Shown: positions 51,489 through 59,450 of the stretch, one piece after another | Layout of the letters: every line of letters begins with the position of its first letter | How positions within the stretch are numbered: the stretch's first letter is position 1 | Source: Draconibacterium orientale | GTDB lineage: Bacteria; Bacteroidota; Bacteroidia; Bacteroidales; UBA12170 | Reading direction: 5' to 3' | Assembly (NCBI GenBank): GCA_020718205.1 | Contig: DYSN01000007.1 | Coordinates: 1 to 59,450 of the forward strand | DNA length: 59,450 nucleotides | Made by a program: the position numbers and the translations under genes | The notes under the pieces: generated by a model | What the model saw: the letters and a program-made list of their open reading frames with translations, nothing else | Told to the model about the DNA's origin: nothing | Database searches by the model: none

Positions 51489-53522
51489 ATGAAAAACTTA
51501 ATCTTATTATTCATTACCTTTTGGCTAATCTCCTGTAAATCAGAAAATCTGCAAGTGGTACATCACGGAAATCTGACTATTCAGATTAACTCCAAAATGC
51601 AAACACAGGTTCTTAAATCGGAGCGGGTAATTTCGAGTTGGAATCATAGTGAACGCATTAATTCCTCCGAACTAAAATCTTACGACTTCGAGCTGAAATC
51701 AGGGGAGAGAAACGAATTTACTGATAAAATAGGCTCAGGCATGGTAAATGAATATCTGGGGGAATCGGTCGAGAAACCGGGAATATTTAAAAAGCTCATT
51801 ATAAAAACATATGTCGGTTTTCCGGGGATAGCCATCTTTAGCGTGGTGTATTACAATAAGTTAGTGGATGATTTTGTGGTTAAAGGATGGCTAAATCATA
51901 ATTATCGCATACAACAAAATGATAAAGACAGCTTATTCTGGTCCTTTCAGGGAAGCTCAACGGAGGAGCGTGCCGATTGGATTTTACCTGTTGCGCCAGG
52001 GTTTCAAAAGCAGAATTATATGGGAATGAATAATTCCGATTATGGGGGAGGGATACCCGTTCTCGATATTTGGCGAAGAGATGCCGGAATTGCTATTGGT
52101 CACATGTCGCTCACTCCGGAACTGGTTTCGTTTCCGGTGAGCTATGGTGTAAATACCGAGATTGCTGAGATTTCACTGCAAAGAGCTTTTAATGACCCAG
52201 TTATACTTCACCCCGGCGATTCTTTGTGTGCGATAGAAAGTTTTGTTATGGTACATGAGGGCGATTGTTTCGAGCCACTGAGCATGTATACGCAAATGAT
52301 TCAAGCCAAGGGAATTGAATTTGCTCCCATTGAAGAGTTGGCCTACGAACCAGCCTGGTGCGCCTGGGGTTACGAACGTGAATTTACAGTGGATGAAATA
52401 CTGGGAACTTTGCCCAAAGTGAAAGAGCTGGGTTTTAAATGGGCTATATTGGACGATGGTTATCAGCAAGCCGAAGGTGATTGGATGGTGAACAATTCCA
52501 AATTCCCGGGTGGAGAAAAGCAAATGAAAGATTTGGTGGAAGCTATTCATAAGCAAGGGCTTAAAGCTCAAATTTGGTGGGCTCCTTTGGCGGTGGATTC
52601 CAATGCGGCTTTGCTTAAACAATATCCGCAGATACTTTTGAAGAATAAAGATGATTCCAATCAACAAATTACCTGGTGGGATAGTTGGTATATGTCGCCT
52701 ATGGCATCCGAAACCAAAGCCCACACCGCAGAAACCGTTAAAATGTTGCTCGGTGAATGGGGTTTCGATGGGTTAAAGCTCGATGGGCAGCATTTGAATT
52801 CTATACCCCCCGATTTCAATCCTACATTGCAATTGACAAATGCTGATGATGCTGTTAAAAACTTCCCCATGTTTTTTAAAGATTTGTATCAAACCGCAAC
52901 AGCTATTAACCCCAATGCGGTGATTCAAAACTGCCCCTGCGGCTGTTGCATGAGCTATTTCAATATGCCTTATATGAATCAGGCAGTTAGCTCCGATCCA
53001 ACAAGCAGCTGGCAAATAAGGCTTAAGGGAAAGGTTTATAAAGCGCTCATTGGCAAAACAGCTTATTATGGCGATCATGTTGAGTTGAGCGATGGTGGTG
53101 ATGATTTTGCTTCGTCCTTTGGGATTGGGGCTGTTTTGGGCAGTAAATTCACCTGGCCAAAAGACAACCCAAAAGCCAGTGGAAAGTTCGTTCTAACTCC
53201 TGAAAAAGAAGTTGTTTGGAAAAAATGGCTTCAGCTTTACAACGAAAAAATGCTTCCGAAAGCCGATTATCTGGGGAATCTCTATGACATAGGTTTCGAT
53301 AAACCCGAGACCCATGTTCTGCAAAAAGGCGATACTTTATTCTATGCTTTTTATGCACCCCAATGGGATGATGAAATAGAAATCAGGGGGTTGGATAAAA
53401 GTCAAATTTATATGGCATTTGATTATTTCAATGGCATTGACATTGGTTCAATTGATGGCTCAAACCCCAAAATTCGTGTTTCGTTTAATAAATTTCTGCT
53501 GATTGAAGTCAGAAAAAAATAG
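51489..53522 (+). CDS. GH36/GH-D clan glycosidase lipoprotein (alpha-galactosidase or alpha-galactosaminidase)
   Basis: The 677-residue lipoprotein (Cys16 in LISC) has a beta-sandwich N-terminal domain, a TIM barrel with FKWAILDDGYQ (about 316-326), KLDG with candidate nucleophile Asp432, and SSDPTSSW with candidate acid/base Asp503, as in clan GH-D. I chose ATG 51489 rather than TTG 51468. It is lipid-anchored, so probably periplasmic or surface-exposed. The substrate may be alpha-linked galactose or galactosamine; the second is favoured by AgaS in the same locus but cannot be read from sequence. Confidence 0.85.
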   Translation: MKNLILLFITFWLISCKSENLQVVHHGNLTIQINSKMQTQVLKSERVISSWNHSERINSSELKSYDFELKSGERNEFTDKIGSGMVNEYLGESVEKPGIFKKLIIKTYVGFPGIAIFSVVYYNKLVDDFVVKGWLNHNYRIQQNDKDSLFWSFQGSSTEERADWILPVAPGFQKQNYMGMNNSDYGGGIPVLDIWRRDAGIAIGHMSLTPELVSFPVSYGVNTEIAEISLQRAFNDPVILHPGDSLCAIESFVMVHEGDCFEPLSMYTQMIQAKGIEFAPIEELAYEPAWCAWGYEREFTVDEILGTLPKVKELGFKWAILDDGYQQAEGDWMVNNSKFPGGEKQMKDLVEAIHKQGLKAQIWWAPLAVDSNAALLKQYPQILLKNKDDSNQQITWWDSWYMSPMASETKAHTAETVKMLLGEWGFDGLKLDGQHLNSIPPDFNPTLQLTNADDAVKNFPMFFKDLYQTATAINPNAVIQNCPCGCCMSYFNMPYMNQAVSSDPTSSWQIRLKGKVYKALIGKTAYYGDHVELSDGGDDFASSFGIGAVLGSKFTWPKDNPKASGKFVLTPEKEVVWKKWLQLYNEKMLPKADYLGNLYDIGFDKPETHVLQKGDTLFYAFYAPQWDDEIEIRGLDKSQIYMAFDYFNGIDIGSIDGSNPKIRVSFNKFLLIEVRKK

Positions 53523-53600
53523 GATTAAAATGTGTTGATAAAACCCAGGTATAAGGAGTTTTGAAAAGCATCACGGGCAATTCAAAAGAAATTGAGTCAT

Positions 53601-55157
53601 CTATTTGGTCAATACACGAATTATTCCTGTTTCCCCTTGAATATCGAGCCCTTTTAGTTTTACATATAATTTCTTGGCTGCTTGGTCGAAGGTAATGTCA
53701 ACCAATTCTATAGCATCATTCTCCGAAATTATTTCCAGGGGCTTATCAAGACCGGAAATTTCAATGGTTTGTTTTCCATAAATCCGTGCCCGAAAACTAA
53801 ATTCCCCCGCTTTTTCAGTTGTTGAATAAATTAGGTAGCTATCGGTGTGGTTGATAAATGTTTTGGGGAGATTTGCTCCCAACCGATAAATGAGCTCATA
53901 TTTTTTGGCATCTAATTGCGCAAGCTCAATAAATCCATAGCCAGCTTCTTCATAATATGAAACCATGGATATACCATTCAACATGGCATATTGCACATGC
54001 TCGGCGGGCTTTAGGGCAATTTTTAAGACCAGGGTACTCAATAAATGATTTTTATAAACTTCATTCGGCATGGCACTATTGTCAATCAATATTTTACCGG
54101 GTTCGGACTCAATTGTTTTGGTGTATTTTTGATATAGCCATTGACTGTAAAATTGTTCGGTGTTTTTGGCAATATAGCGGTTTGGAATTTGTTGAACCAT
54201 CCGAAAATAGTTTATCCAGTTTTTATTGGTTTCGGTTTGGAGAAAATCATCCTGAGCCAGCCAATTGCTCCAGTGCGACTCTATCATATCCGATTCTTGC
54301 TGCTCCACAGGAATTGTTGGGAGCGAAGATAAGGCATACCAGGGGTTTCCGTAGTTTATGCGATTCACCACCAAAACGCCATGGTCAATTCCTCCACCGT
54401 TGGGCTCGCCGGGCGGATTGAGTTCACTTACTTCGGCAAACAAGGTATTTGTAAATTTTACACCTTCAGGTTTCAGCATGGTTCCTGTACTGTAATCTCC
54501 TGCTGGATTCCAGTGATAGCTGTAAGCGCAGGGTACAAAACTTTCAGGGAAACTGTGTCCTTTATCTGGCGAAATACCATACTGTCTCATGATGAGTTTA
54601 AAAGCTTCGATGTGCAAAGCTATTTCTTGCCCAGGCCAGGGTTCATTGTCATCGGTATTATACCATTCGGCTCTACGTCTTTGGCCATTCTCGAGCCAGA
54701 ATTCATGTCCCACTCCGTGCAACCCAAATTCTAAAAAGGCTGCATTTTCTTTTATATAAGCCATTATAGAATCAGCTTCATTTGAATTGATATAGATATT
54801 GTCCCAGTTTTTCCCCATTTTTGTGGTGCTGGGATAGTTTTTTAAAATGTTCTCCTTGTCAAACTCCGAAAGAATAAACAAGCCCTGAATTCGGATATTT
54901 AAAGAATCGGCAATGGCCACAATACACGCATAGTCATTTAGTCCCATTTTTCTGTTTAAACCAATTCTGTAGGGCCCGTTTAACCCATCATAACCCTCAT
55001 TATTGCCAATATTCCACCCCAAATCGTCAATGGCAAATGCAAAGGGTCTGGGAAAAATAACACCCCCTTTTTTTTCAATTATTTCATTTTGTCCATGAAT
55101 CTGAAAACTAACCAATAAAACAAGTAAACAAGAAAAACAAACATTTAAAAATTTCAT
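53601..55157 (-). CDS. Secreted NodB-like polysaccharide deacetylase candidate
   Basis: The 518-residue protein has a signal peptide (cleavage near HGQ) and, in its N-terminal half, AIDDLG (D44, D45) and FGLHGVGHEFW (H147, H151). These resemble the Asp-His-His metal site of NodB-like (CE4) deacetylases: TFDDG and H-x3-H. Spacing is about 100 residues, longer than the usual 50. The C-terminal half (about 330-518) is beta-rich, possibly a binding domain. The gene is convergent to the GH36-like gene and has its own -7 element. I would call it deacetylase-like with moderate confidence. Confidence 0.65.
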   Translation of the reverse strand: MKFLNVCFSCLLVLLVSFQIHGQNEIIEKKGGVIFPRPFAFAIDDLGWNIGNNEGYDGLNGPYRIGLNRKMGLNDYACIVAIADSLNIRIQGLFILSEFDKENILKNYPSTTKMGKNWDNIYINSNEADSIMAYIKENAAFLEFGLHGVGHEFWLENGQRRRAEWYNTDDNEPWPGQEIALHIEAFKLIMRQYGISPDKGHSFPESFVPCAYSYHWNPAGDYSTGTMLKPEGVKFTNTLFAEVSELNPPGEPNGGGIDHGVLVVNRINYGNPWYALSSLPTIPVEQQESDMIESHWSNWLAQDDFLQTETNKNWINYFRMVQQIPNRYIAKNTEQFYSQWLYQKYTKTIESEPGKILIDNSAMPNEVYKNHLLSTLVLKIALKPAEHVQYAMLNGISMVSYYEEAGYGFIELAQLDAKKYELIYRLGANLPKTFINHTDSYLIYSTTEKAGEFSFRARIYGKQTIEISGLDKPLEIISENDAIELVDITFDQAAKKLYVKLKGLDIQGETGIIRVLTK

Positions 55158-55182
55158 AACCTTTCGATAAATTATTTAAATA

Positions 55183-55190
55183 CAAATATA
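55183..55190 (-). promoter_or_regulatory. Bacteroidota -7 element of the deacetylase-like gene
   Basis: TATATTTG on the minus strand, 26 bases upstream of the ATG at 55157. No clear -33 element. Confidence 0.5.
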
Positions 55191-55260
55191 ATAATTAATA
55201 GAAAGATATTTCATTGTGTTATGAAATTAAAAAACTGGAAATAAATTGGTTTTTCCAAGG

Positions 55261-55306
55261 CAAAAAAATGTCAGATAACAATTTGTTTAAAATCGTTATC
55301 TGACAT
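55261..55306 (-). terminator. Intrinsic terminator after pepD
   Basis: ATGTCAGATAAC (55268-55279) pairs perfectly with GTTATCTGACAT (55295-55306); the adjoining plus A-tract (55262-55268) gives T on the minus strand. Confidence 0.88.
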
Positions 55307-55330
55307 CATTTGAATGAAATATGGTTTTAT

Positions 55331-56791
55331 TTACTTCACCGCAACATTTTTCAAGGTTTCGACTAAGTAAATCCAGAATTTATCAACGCTGGCAATGAGA
55401 ACTTTTTCGTCGGGGCTGTGGGGGCTGCGGATGGTGGGGCCAAACGAAATCATATCCCAGTTGGGATAAACTGCGCCCAGTAAACCACATTCCAAACCCG
55501 CATGAACCGCCTTAATTTCGGGAATTCTGCCAAATATGGTATTGTAAACGGCTTTCATGGTTTCCAGAATTTCGCTTTTGGGGTTGGGTTTCCAGCCTGG
55601 ATAACCCCCTGCAAAGCTAACATCGGCACCCGCCAGTTGAAAAACGCTGTCCATCATCTCCACCAAATCGGTTTTGGCCGATTCCACAGAGCTGCGCAAT
55701 AAACATTGAACTTCCACAAAACCATCGTTCATTTTCACAATGGCCAGGTTGGTGCTGGTTTCTACCAAACCTTCCATATCGGCACTCATTCTGATAACGC
55801 CATTGGGGCAGCCGTAGATGGCGTAAACCAGCGATTTTTGACTGGCTTTATCCATAACAAATTCGGTGGTTTCGGTGGTTTTGCAGGTGAAAGACAAATC
55901 GGCCTCCACTGAGCCCAACTCGTTTTTCAGAATTTTTTCGTATTCGGCCACTGCTGCTTCAAATTGAGCAGAAAGATTGGCTGGGATGGTCACAGTTACG
56001 AAAGCTTCGCGGGGAATGGCATTGCGGAGACTTCCACCCACCACATGAGCTATGCGGGCGTCGAAATTTTTGGTAGCATCCTTAAGAAAGCGGAACATAA
56101 TTTTGTTAGAGTTTCCTCTTCCAAGTGGAATGTCCATACCCGAATGTCCGCCACGGAGTCCTTTAACAATGAGTTTATAAGCTGCCGAATCAGCAGGAAT
56201 TTGTTCTTTCCGGAAATTAAAACGGGCAGTGGCATCAATGCCGCCGGCGCAGCCGATATACAATTCGCCTTCGTCTTCAGAGTCCATATTCAGCAGAATA
56301 TCGCCCGAAAGCACGTCGCCTTTTAAACCAAAAGCACCAGTCATGCCGGTTTCTTCGTCGGCGGTAAAGAGTGCTTCGATGGGGCCATGAACCAAATCTT
56401 TCGATTCGAGAACCGCCATGGCAGCTGCCACACCCATTCCATTGTCGGCGCCCAGCGTGGTTCCGTTGGCAGTTACCCAATCGCCATCAATATAAGCCTC
56501 AATGGGGTCGGTTACGAAATTGTGCACCTTGTCGCTGTTTTTTTGAGGAACCATATCGAGGTGACCTTGCAAAACCACCCCTTTTCTGTTTTCCATGCCC
56601 GGAGTGGCAGGTTTTTTAATGATGATATTGCCTGTTTCATCTTGAATGGTTTCCAGGCCAAGGCTTTGGCCAAATTTCATCATGAAATCCTGAATGGCAT
56701 CTTCGTGTTTCGATGGACGGGGAATTTGAGTAAGACTATAGAAATGTTTCCACACTTCTGCAGGCTTTAAACTGCTGATATCTTTGTTCAT
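55331..56791 (-). CDS. pepD: Aminoacyl-histidine dipeptidase (PepD)
   Basis: PepD (M20 family) hydrolyses Xaa-His dipeptides such as carnosine. The 486-residue protein begins LKPAEVWKHFYSLTQIPRPS and carries zinc-site motifs VVLQGHLDMVPQ, GTTLGADNGMGVAAAM, FTADEETGMTGAFGL and LLNMDSEDEG, with late LECGLLGAVYP. It is cytoplasmic by lack of signal. It has its own terminator, is on its own, and is divergent from the YjjG-type gene. Confidence 0.95.
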   Translation of the reverse strand: MNKDISSLKPAEVWKHFYSLTQIPRPSKHEDAIQDFMMKFGQSLGLETIQDETGNIIIKKPATPGMENRKGVVLQGHLDMVPQKNSDKVHNFVTDPIEAYIDGDWVTANGTTLGADNGMGVAAAMAVLESKDLVHGPIEALFTADEETGMTGAFGLKGDVLSGDILLNMDSEDEGELYIGCAGGIDATARFNFRKEQIPADSAAYKLIVKGLRGGHSGMDIPLGRGNSNKIMFRFLKDATKNFDARIAHVVGGSLRNAIPREAFVTVTIPANLSAQFEAAVAEYEKILKNELGSVEADLSFTCKTTETTEFVMDKASQKSLVYAIYGCPNGVIRMSADMEGLVETSTNLAIVKMNDGFVEVQCLLRSSVESAKTDLVEMMDSVFQLAGADVSFAGGYPGWKPNPKSEILETMKAVYNTIFGRIPEIKAVHAGLECGLLGAVYPNWDMISFGPTIRSPHSPDEKVLIASVDKFWIYLVETLKNVAVK

Positions 56792-56893
56792 AGTGTTGAA
56801 TTATTTGTGTTATCTAATGCGGCTAAATTAGCTTTTTTTACAGAATGCCTCACCATATGCAGTCGTTTTATTAAGAATTGATAACTATAATTG

Positions 56894-56901
56894 TAGATTT
56901 G
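56894..56901 (+). promoter_or_regulatory. Bacteroidota -7 element of the YjjG-type gene
   Basis: TAGATTTG matches TAnnTTTG, 19 bases before the ATG at 56921. No clear -33 element. Confidence 0.5.
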
Positions 56902-56920
56902 CAGCCAAATTTTTCGAACC

Positions 56921-57628
56921 ATGAACGCTCCCAATAATAAATATAAACACCTGTTTTTCGATCTCGACCGAACGCTTTGGGATTTTGAAACCAACTCGGT
57001 GATGGCTCTTGAGGAGATTTTCTATAAAAGAAATATTGGGGTATTGTATCAGGTTGATTTTCATGATTTTCATGAGTTCTATAAATCCTATAATGCCCAT
57101 TTGTGGGATTTGTATAAGCACGGCGTCATAGATAAGGAGCATTTGCGGGTGGAGCGGTTTAGGGGGAGTTTGAACCATTTCGATATCGATAACGAAGATT
57201 TGGCTCATAAAATAGCCGATGACTATGTGGTGGTTAGTCCCCGGAAAACCCAACTTTTTCCACATACCATAGAAGTACTCGAATACTTGCATCAGCGTTA
57301 TCCAATGCACATCATCACCAATGGATTCACCGAGGTTCAGTTTGTAAAGCTCACCAATTGTGGTCTGGATGGATTTTTTAAAGAAGTTATCACCTCCGAA
57401 ATGGTGGGCGTTCAAAAGCCCAACAAGGCAGTTTTTGAGTTTGCCATGCAAAAGGCCGGTGCCTTAGCCGAAGAATCCATTATGATTGGCGACGATCAGG
57501 TTTCGGATGTACAGGGAGCCAGAGAAGCGGGAATGGATCAGGCATTTGTGAATTACTACAAAGAAGATTTGATTTTCGAGCCCACTTTTCATATTTTTCA
57601 GCTCAGGGAATTAAAAAATCTGTTATAA
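56921..57628 (+). CDS. YjjG-type noncanonical pyrimidine nucleotidase (HAD family)
   Basis: The 235-residue HAD phosphatase removes phosphate from noncanonical pyrimidine nucleotides such as 5-fluoro-dUMP by the YjjG paradigm. Motif I is FFDLDRTLWDFE (Asp nucleophile and +2 Asp), motif II HIITNGF, motif III Lys in GVQKPNKAVF, and motif IV MIGDDQVSDVQGA. Length and the C1 cap helices match YjjG. It is a single-gene unit. Confidence 0.88.
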   Translation: MNAPNNKYKHLFFDLDRTLWDFETNSVMALEEIFYKRNIGVLYQVDFHDFHEFYKSYNAHLWDLYKHGVIDKEHLRVERFRGSLNHFDIDNEDLAHKIADDYVVVSPRKTQLFPHTIEVLEYLHQRYPMHIITNGFTEVQFVKLTNCGLDGFFKEVITSEMVGVQKPNKAVFEFAMQKAGALAEESIMIGDDQVSDVQGAREAGMDQAFVNYYKEDLIFEPTFHIFQLRELKNLL

Positions 57629-57754
57629 TTTTATTCATAATTATTAACAATTGTATGTTTGCTAAAAATCTTGTCTATTAGGTCATTAGGGATTTTTTGA
57701 TATAAATTTATCGAGGTAAAATAAGTTGTTTCCTTACAATAATATTAAGAACAC

Positions 57755-59173
57755 ATGAAAAGAAGTTCAAAGCATTTAATTTTAATTTTAGGGGTGGCCC
57801 TGGCCTTCATGTTCAACCCTGTTTTTGGTCAGCAAGAATCTGTGACAGACAGCACGGCCAATCCAAGTCCGGCGGTAGAGGAGCAAACAGAAGCTCAGCC
57901 AAAAACTGAAGCGGTAGCTGAGAAAAAAACCAATACCGAAGCAGTTAAAAAAGACAGTCAATCGAATTCCAACGGATTCTTTAAAAACTGGTTTTTTGGG
58001 GTTAAAGGGGGAGCTACTTTTTATCTCTCGCCACTCAAGGAAAATCCCTTTAGTTGGGGAGCTGCAGCCACTCTGGGAAAACAACTCAACAGTAAAGTTG
58101 CCTTTAGAGCCGATTATCTCTATGGGAATATGAAGTCGGAGGGTTATTTTGAGCGCGAAGAGCCTGACGGAAGCTATTATAAAAACGATTTGAAATCGAA
58201 TGTAGATTTCATGGAGATTTCCTTACTGATGAAAATGAGTTTGAACGACTTTTTCTACTCCAAATCGCCTAAATATTTGCGTGAATTGTATGTTTTTGGT
58301 GGAGGAGCTTATACCATGTATCGCACTGAAATTACCGATACCAAAGGCAATTTTGTGATGGGTTCGGGATACTCGGCCACTGGCGATCAGGAAGCTATGA
58401 AATCTGTTATTGCTGTTCCACTGGGGATTGGAGTAACCTATAAACTGGGGAAAAGCGATATTGTGAATCTGAATGCAGAATTTGGTTATCGTTTTGTACA
58501 AAGCGACGAGTTTAACGGTGGGCTTACAGCAAATGCAAGTCAATATACTTTTTCATCGTTGGGTCTTTTGTTCAATCTGGGTCGTCCCACACTCACCCCT
58601 CAGAAAATCACTGCCGACTTGGTTCGCGACGATGTGAAGAGGGATGTTACAGAGATGTTGGATAAAGAGTTGAATACCAGAATCAATAAAGAAACCAAGC
58701 CAATTAAAGATGACATGGCTAAACAAGCCTCGGTAATTGCCGAAAATAAGAACCAGATAGCCATTCTACAAGAAGAAATGGAAGCCCGTACCAATGCCAT
58801 TAAGGAGCAAGTGGCCACCATTCCTGCCCAGGGAACTGCTGGTGGTGGAGGTATTGATGTGGTTGGGGTTTATTTCGCTTTCAACTCAACTTATATAACT
58901 CCGGCTATGGAACGCGAGATTGCAGTGTTTGCCAAAGTGCTGAAGAAAAACAAGAATTTAAAGTGCGAAATTGTAGGCAATTCGAGCAATGTGGGAAGTC
59001 CGCAGTATAATATGCAGTTGAGCCAGAAACGTGCCGAAGCGGTTTACAATCTGCTGATTAACGAGTTTAGAATCGATGCCGACCGACTCACAGTTGTCAA
59101 TAAAGGGCTCGAAGAACCCTTGGCCGAAAAAACCGAAGGCATCAACCGTAGGGTAGATTTAATAATAAAGTAG
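57755..59173 (+). CDS. OmpA-family outer-membrane protein with coiled coil
   Basis: The 472-residue protein has a signal peptide (ending VFGQ), an Ala/Glu/Lys-rich segment (about 30-70), a small beta-barrel domain (about 80-285), a coiled coil (about 300-350, EENKNQIAILQEEMEA in outline), and a C-terminal OmpA peptidoglycan-binding domain (about 365-472) with VYFAFNSTYITPAMERE and GNSSNVGSPQYNMQLSQKRAEAV. It tethers the outer membrane to peptidoglycan. It is followed by a 12-base-pair terminator. Confidence 0.94.
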   Translation: MKRSSKHLILILGVALAFMFNPVFGQQESVTDSTANPSPAVEEQTEAQPKTEAVAEKKTNTEAVKKDSQSNSNGFFKNWFFGVKGGATFYLSPLKENPFSWGAAATLGKQLNSKVAFRADYLYGNMKSEGYFEREEPDGSYYKNDLKSNVDFMEISLLMKMSLNDFFYSKSPKYLRELYVFGGGAYTMYRTEITDTKGNFVMGSGYSATGDQEAMKSVIAVPLGIGVTYKLGKSDIVNLNAEFGYRFVQSDEFNGGLTANASQYTFSSLGLLFNLGRPTLTPQKITADLVRDDVKRDVTEMLDKELNTRINKETKPIKDDMAKQASVIAENKNQIAILQEEMEARTNAIKEQVATIPAQGTAGGGGIDVVGVYFAFNSTYITPAMEREIAVFAKVLKKNKNLKCEIVGNSSNVGSPQYNMQLSQKRAEAVYNLLINEFRIDADRLTVVNKGLEEPLAEKTEGINRRVDLIIK

Positions 59174-59197
59174 AGCATTTTTTTCAAAGGGAAATTC

Positions 59198-59231
59198 AGT
59201 CCTGTGCAATTCTTGTGCGGGACTTTTTTTT
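59198..59231 (+). terminator. Intrinsic terminator after the OmpA-family gene
   Basis: A stem of about 12 pairs, AGTCCTGTGCAA (59198-59209) with TTGTGCGGGACT (59213-59224), including G-U pairs, loop TTC, then eight T. Confidence 0.85.
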
Positions 59232-59238
59232 GTTTTAA

Positions 59239-59450
59239 CAGAAAAAAATAAAACCACATAGAAACATAGAACACATAGGGAAAACAACTATGTACCTTAT
59301 GTGCCAATGTGGTTAAAAGACAAAAAACAGAAAAAAATAAAACCACATAGAAACATAGAACACATAGAGAAAACAACTATGTACCTTATGTGCCAATGTG
59401 GTTAAAAAAGGAAAAATATAAACATCAAAGAAACATTGAAAACATAGAGA
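59239..59450. repeat. 89-base tandem palindromic repeats, running off the window end
   Basis: Two near-identical tandem copies of 89 bases begin at 59239 and 59328. Each contains ACCACATAGAAACATAGAAC followed by ACTATGTACCTTATGTGCC and ending AATGTGGTTAAA, so the outer arms (AACCACATA / AATGTGGTT) form an imperfect long hairpin. In the roughly 78 aligned bases I count one difference. A third, more degenerate copy starts at about 59417 and is cut by the window end. It resembles dispersed intergenic repeats that I recall from Bacteroidota genomes. No ORF here is credible. Confidence 0.8.

Noticed and set aside
56885-57451. 188-residue minus-strand frame
   Set aside because: It is the antisense shadow of the YjjG-type gene, whose HAD motifs are complete in the plus frame.
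59044-59376. Minus-strand 110-residue reading frame at the window end
   Set aside because: It runs over the tandem palindromic repeats and the end of the OmpA gene; the Cys/Phe/Tyr-rich composition is what the repeat encodes in this frame.
59239-59450. CRISPR array
   Set aside because: The repeated unit is 89 bases with no unique spacers and is itself palindromic; there are no cas genes nearby.

Overview
The window looks like a chromosomal segment of a Bacteroidota bacterium, probably class Bacteroidia. The evidence is a SusC/SusD pair, C-terminal type IX secretion (T9SS) sorting domains, a lipid-anchored TamA-type barrel protein, HU/SPOR and LptE proteins of Bacteroidota type, and many upstream regions with the Bacteroidota promoter signature (TTG or TTTG, 18-21 bases, then TAnnTTTG) instead of Shine-Dalgarno-led genes. 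No tRNA, rRNA, CRISPR array, transposase or phage gene was seen.

Layout. 1-2000: 3' part of a Wzc-like polysaccharide tyrosine kinase, the edge of an exopolysaccharide locus. 2000-16600: mostly housekeeping genes: PriA (minus), an operon of GH3-like enzyme, secreted beta-protein, deoxynucleoside kinase and KdsB, then an HU/SPOR protein, a YwqK/MORN-like protein (minus), RecR, a sigma-54 activator, LptE, a TPR protein and SecG, then a carboxyltransferase plus biotin carrier. A candidate small RNA gene lies antisense just after recR. 16600-20900: thioesterase and two tandem acyl-CoA synthetases (minus). 21100-24500: UDP-glucose dehydrogenase, UDP-xylose synthase and dTDP-4-dehydrorhamnose reductase. 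24500-35300, mostly minus: IspH, a ferredoxin-NADP reductase-like protein paired with a DHOD-like protein, a lipoprotein, a TamL-like barrel, a THUMP RNA methyltransferase, MsrB-MsrA fusion, an SPFH/Arc pair (plus), a TrmH-type methyltransferase and ribosomal protein L34.

35386-55157 is the accessory region and the most interesting part. A DeoR/AgaR-type repressor diverges from a long plus-strand cluster: AgaS isomerase, two PfkB kinases, class II aldolase, SusC, SusD, a PKD surface lipoprotein, a 1049-residue T9SS-exported DUF4832-type barrel protein, an EamA permease, a second T9SS barrel protein and a GH36-like lipoprotein. A convergent gene for a NodB-like deacetylase candidate follows. 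Together they read as a polysaccharide utilization locus for a galactosamine-containing, alpha-linked glycan. No GalNAc-6-phosphate deacetylase is present, which suggests that deacetylation happens outside the cytoplasm and that free galactosamine is imported, phosphorylated, isomerised to tagatose-6-phosphate, phosphorylated again and split by the aldolase.

55300-59450: PepD dipeptidase (minus), YjjG-type nucleotidase, an OmpA-family protein, then an 89-base tandem palindromic repeat that runs off the window. A decayed relative of this repeat sits inside the utilization locus. Functional calls rest on reading translated motifs by eye; no database search was run.
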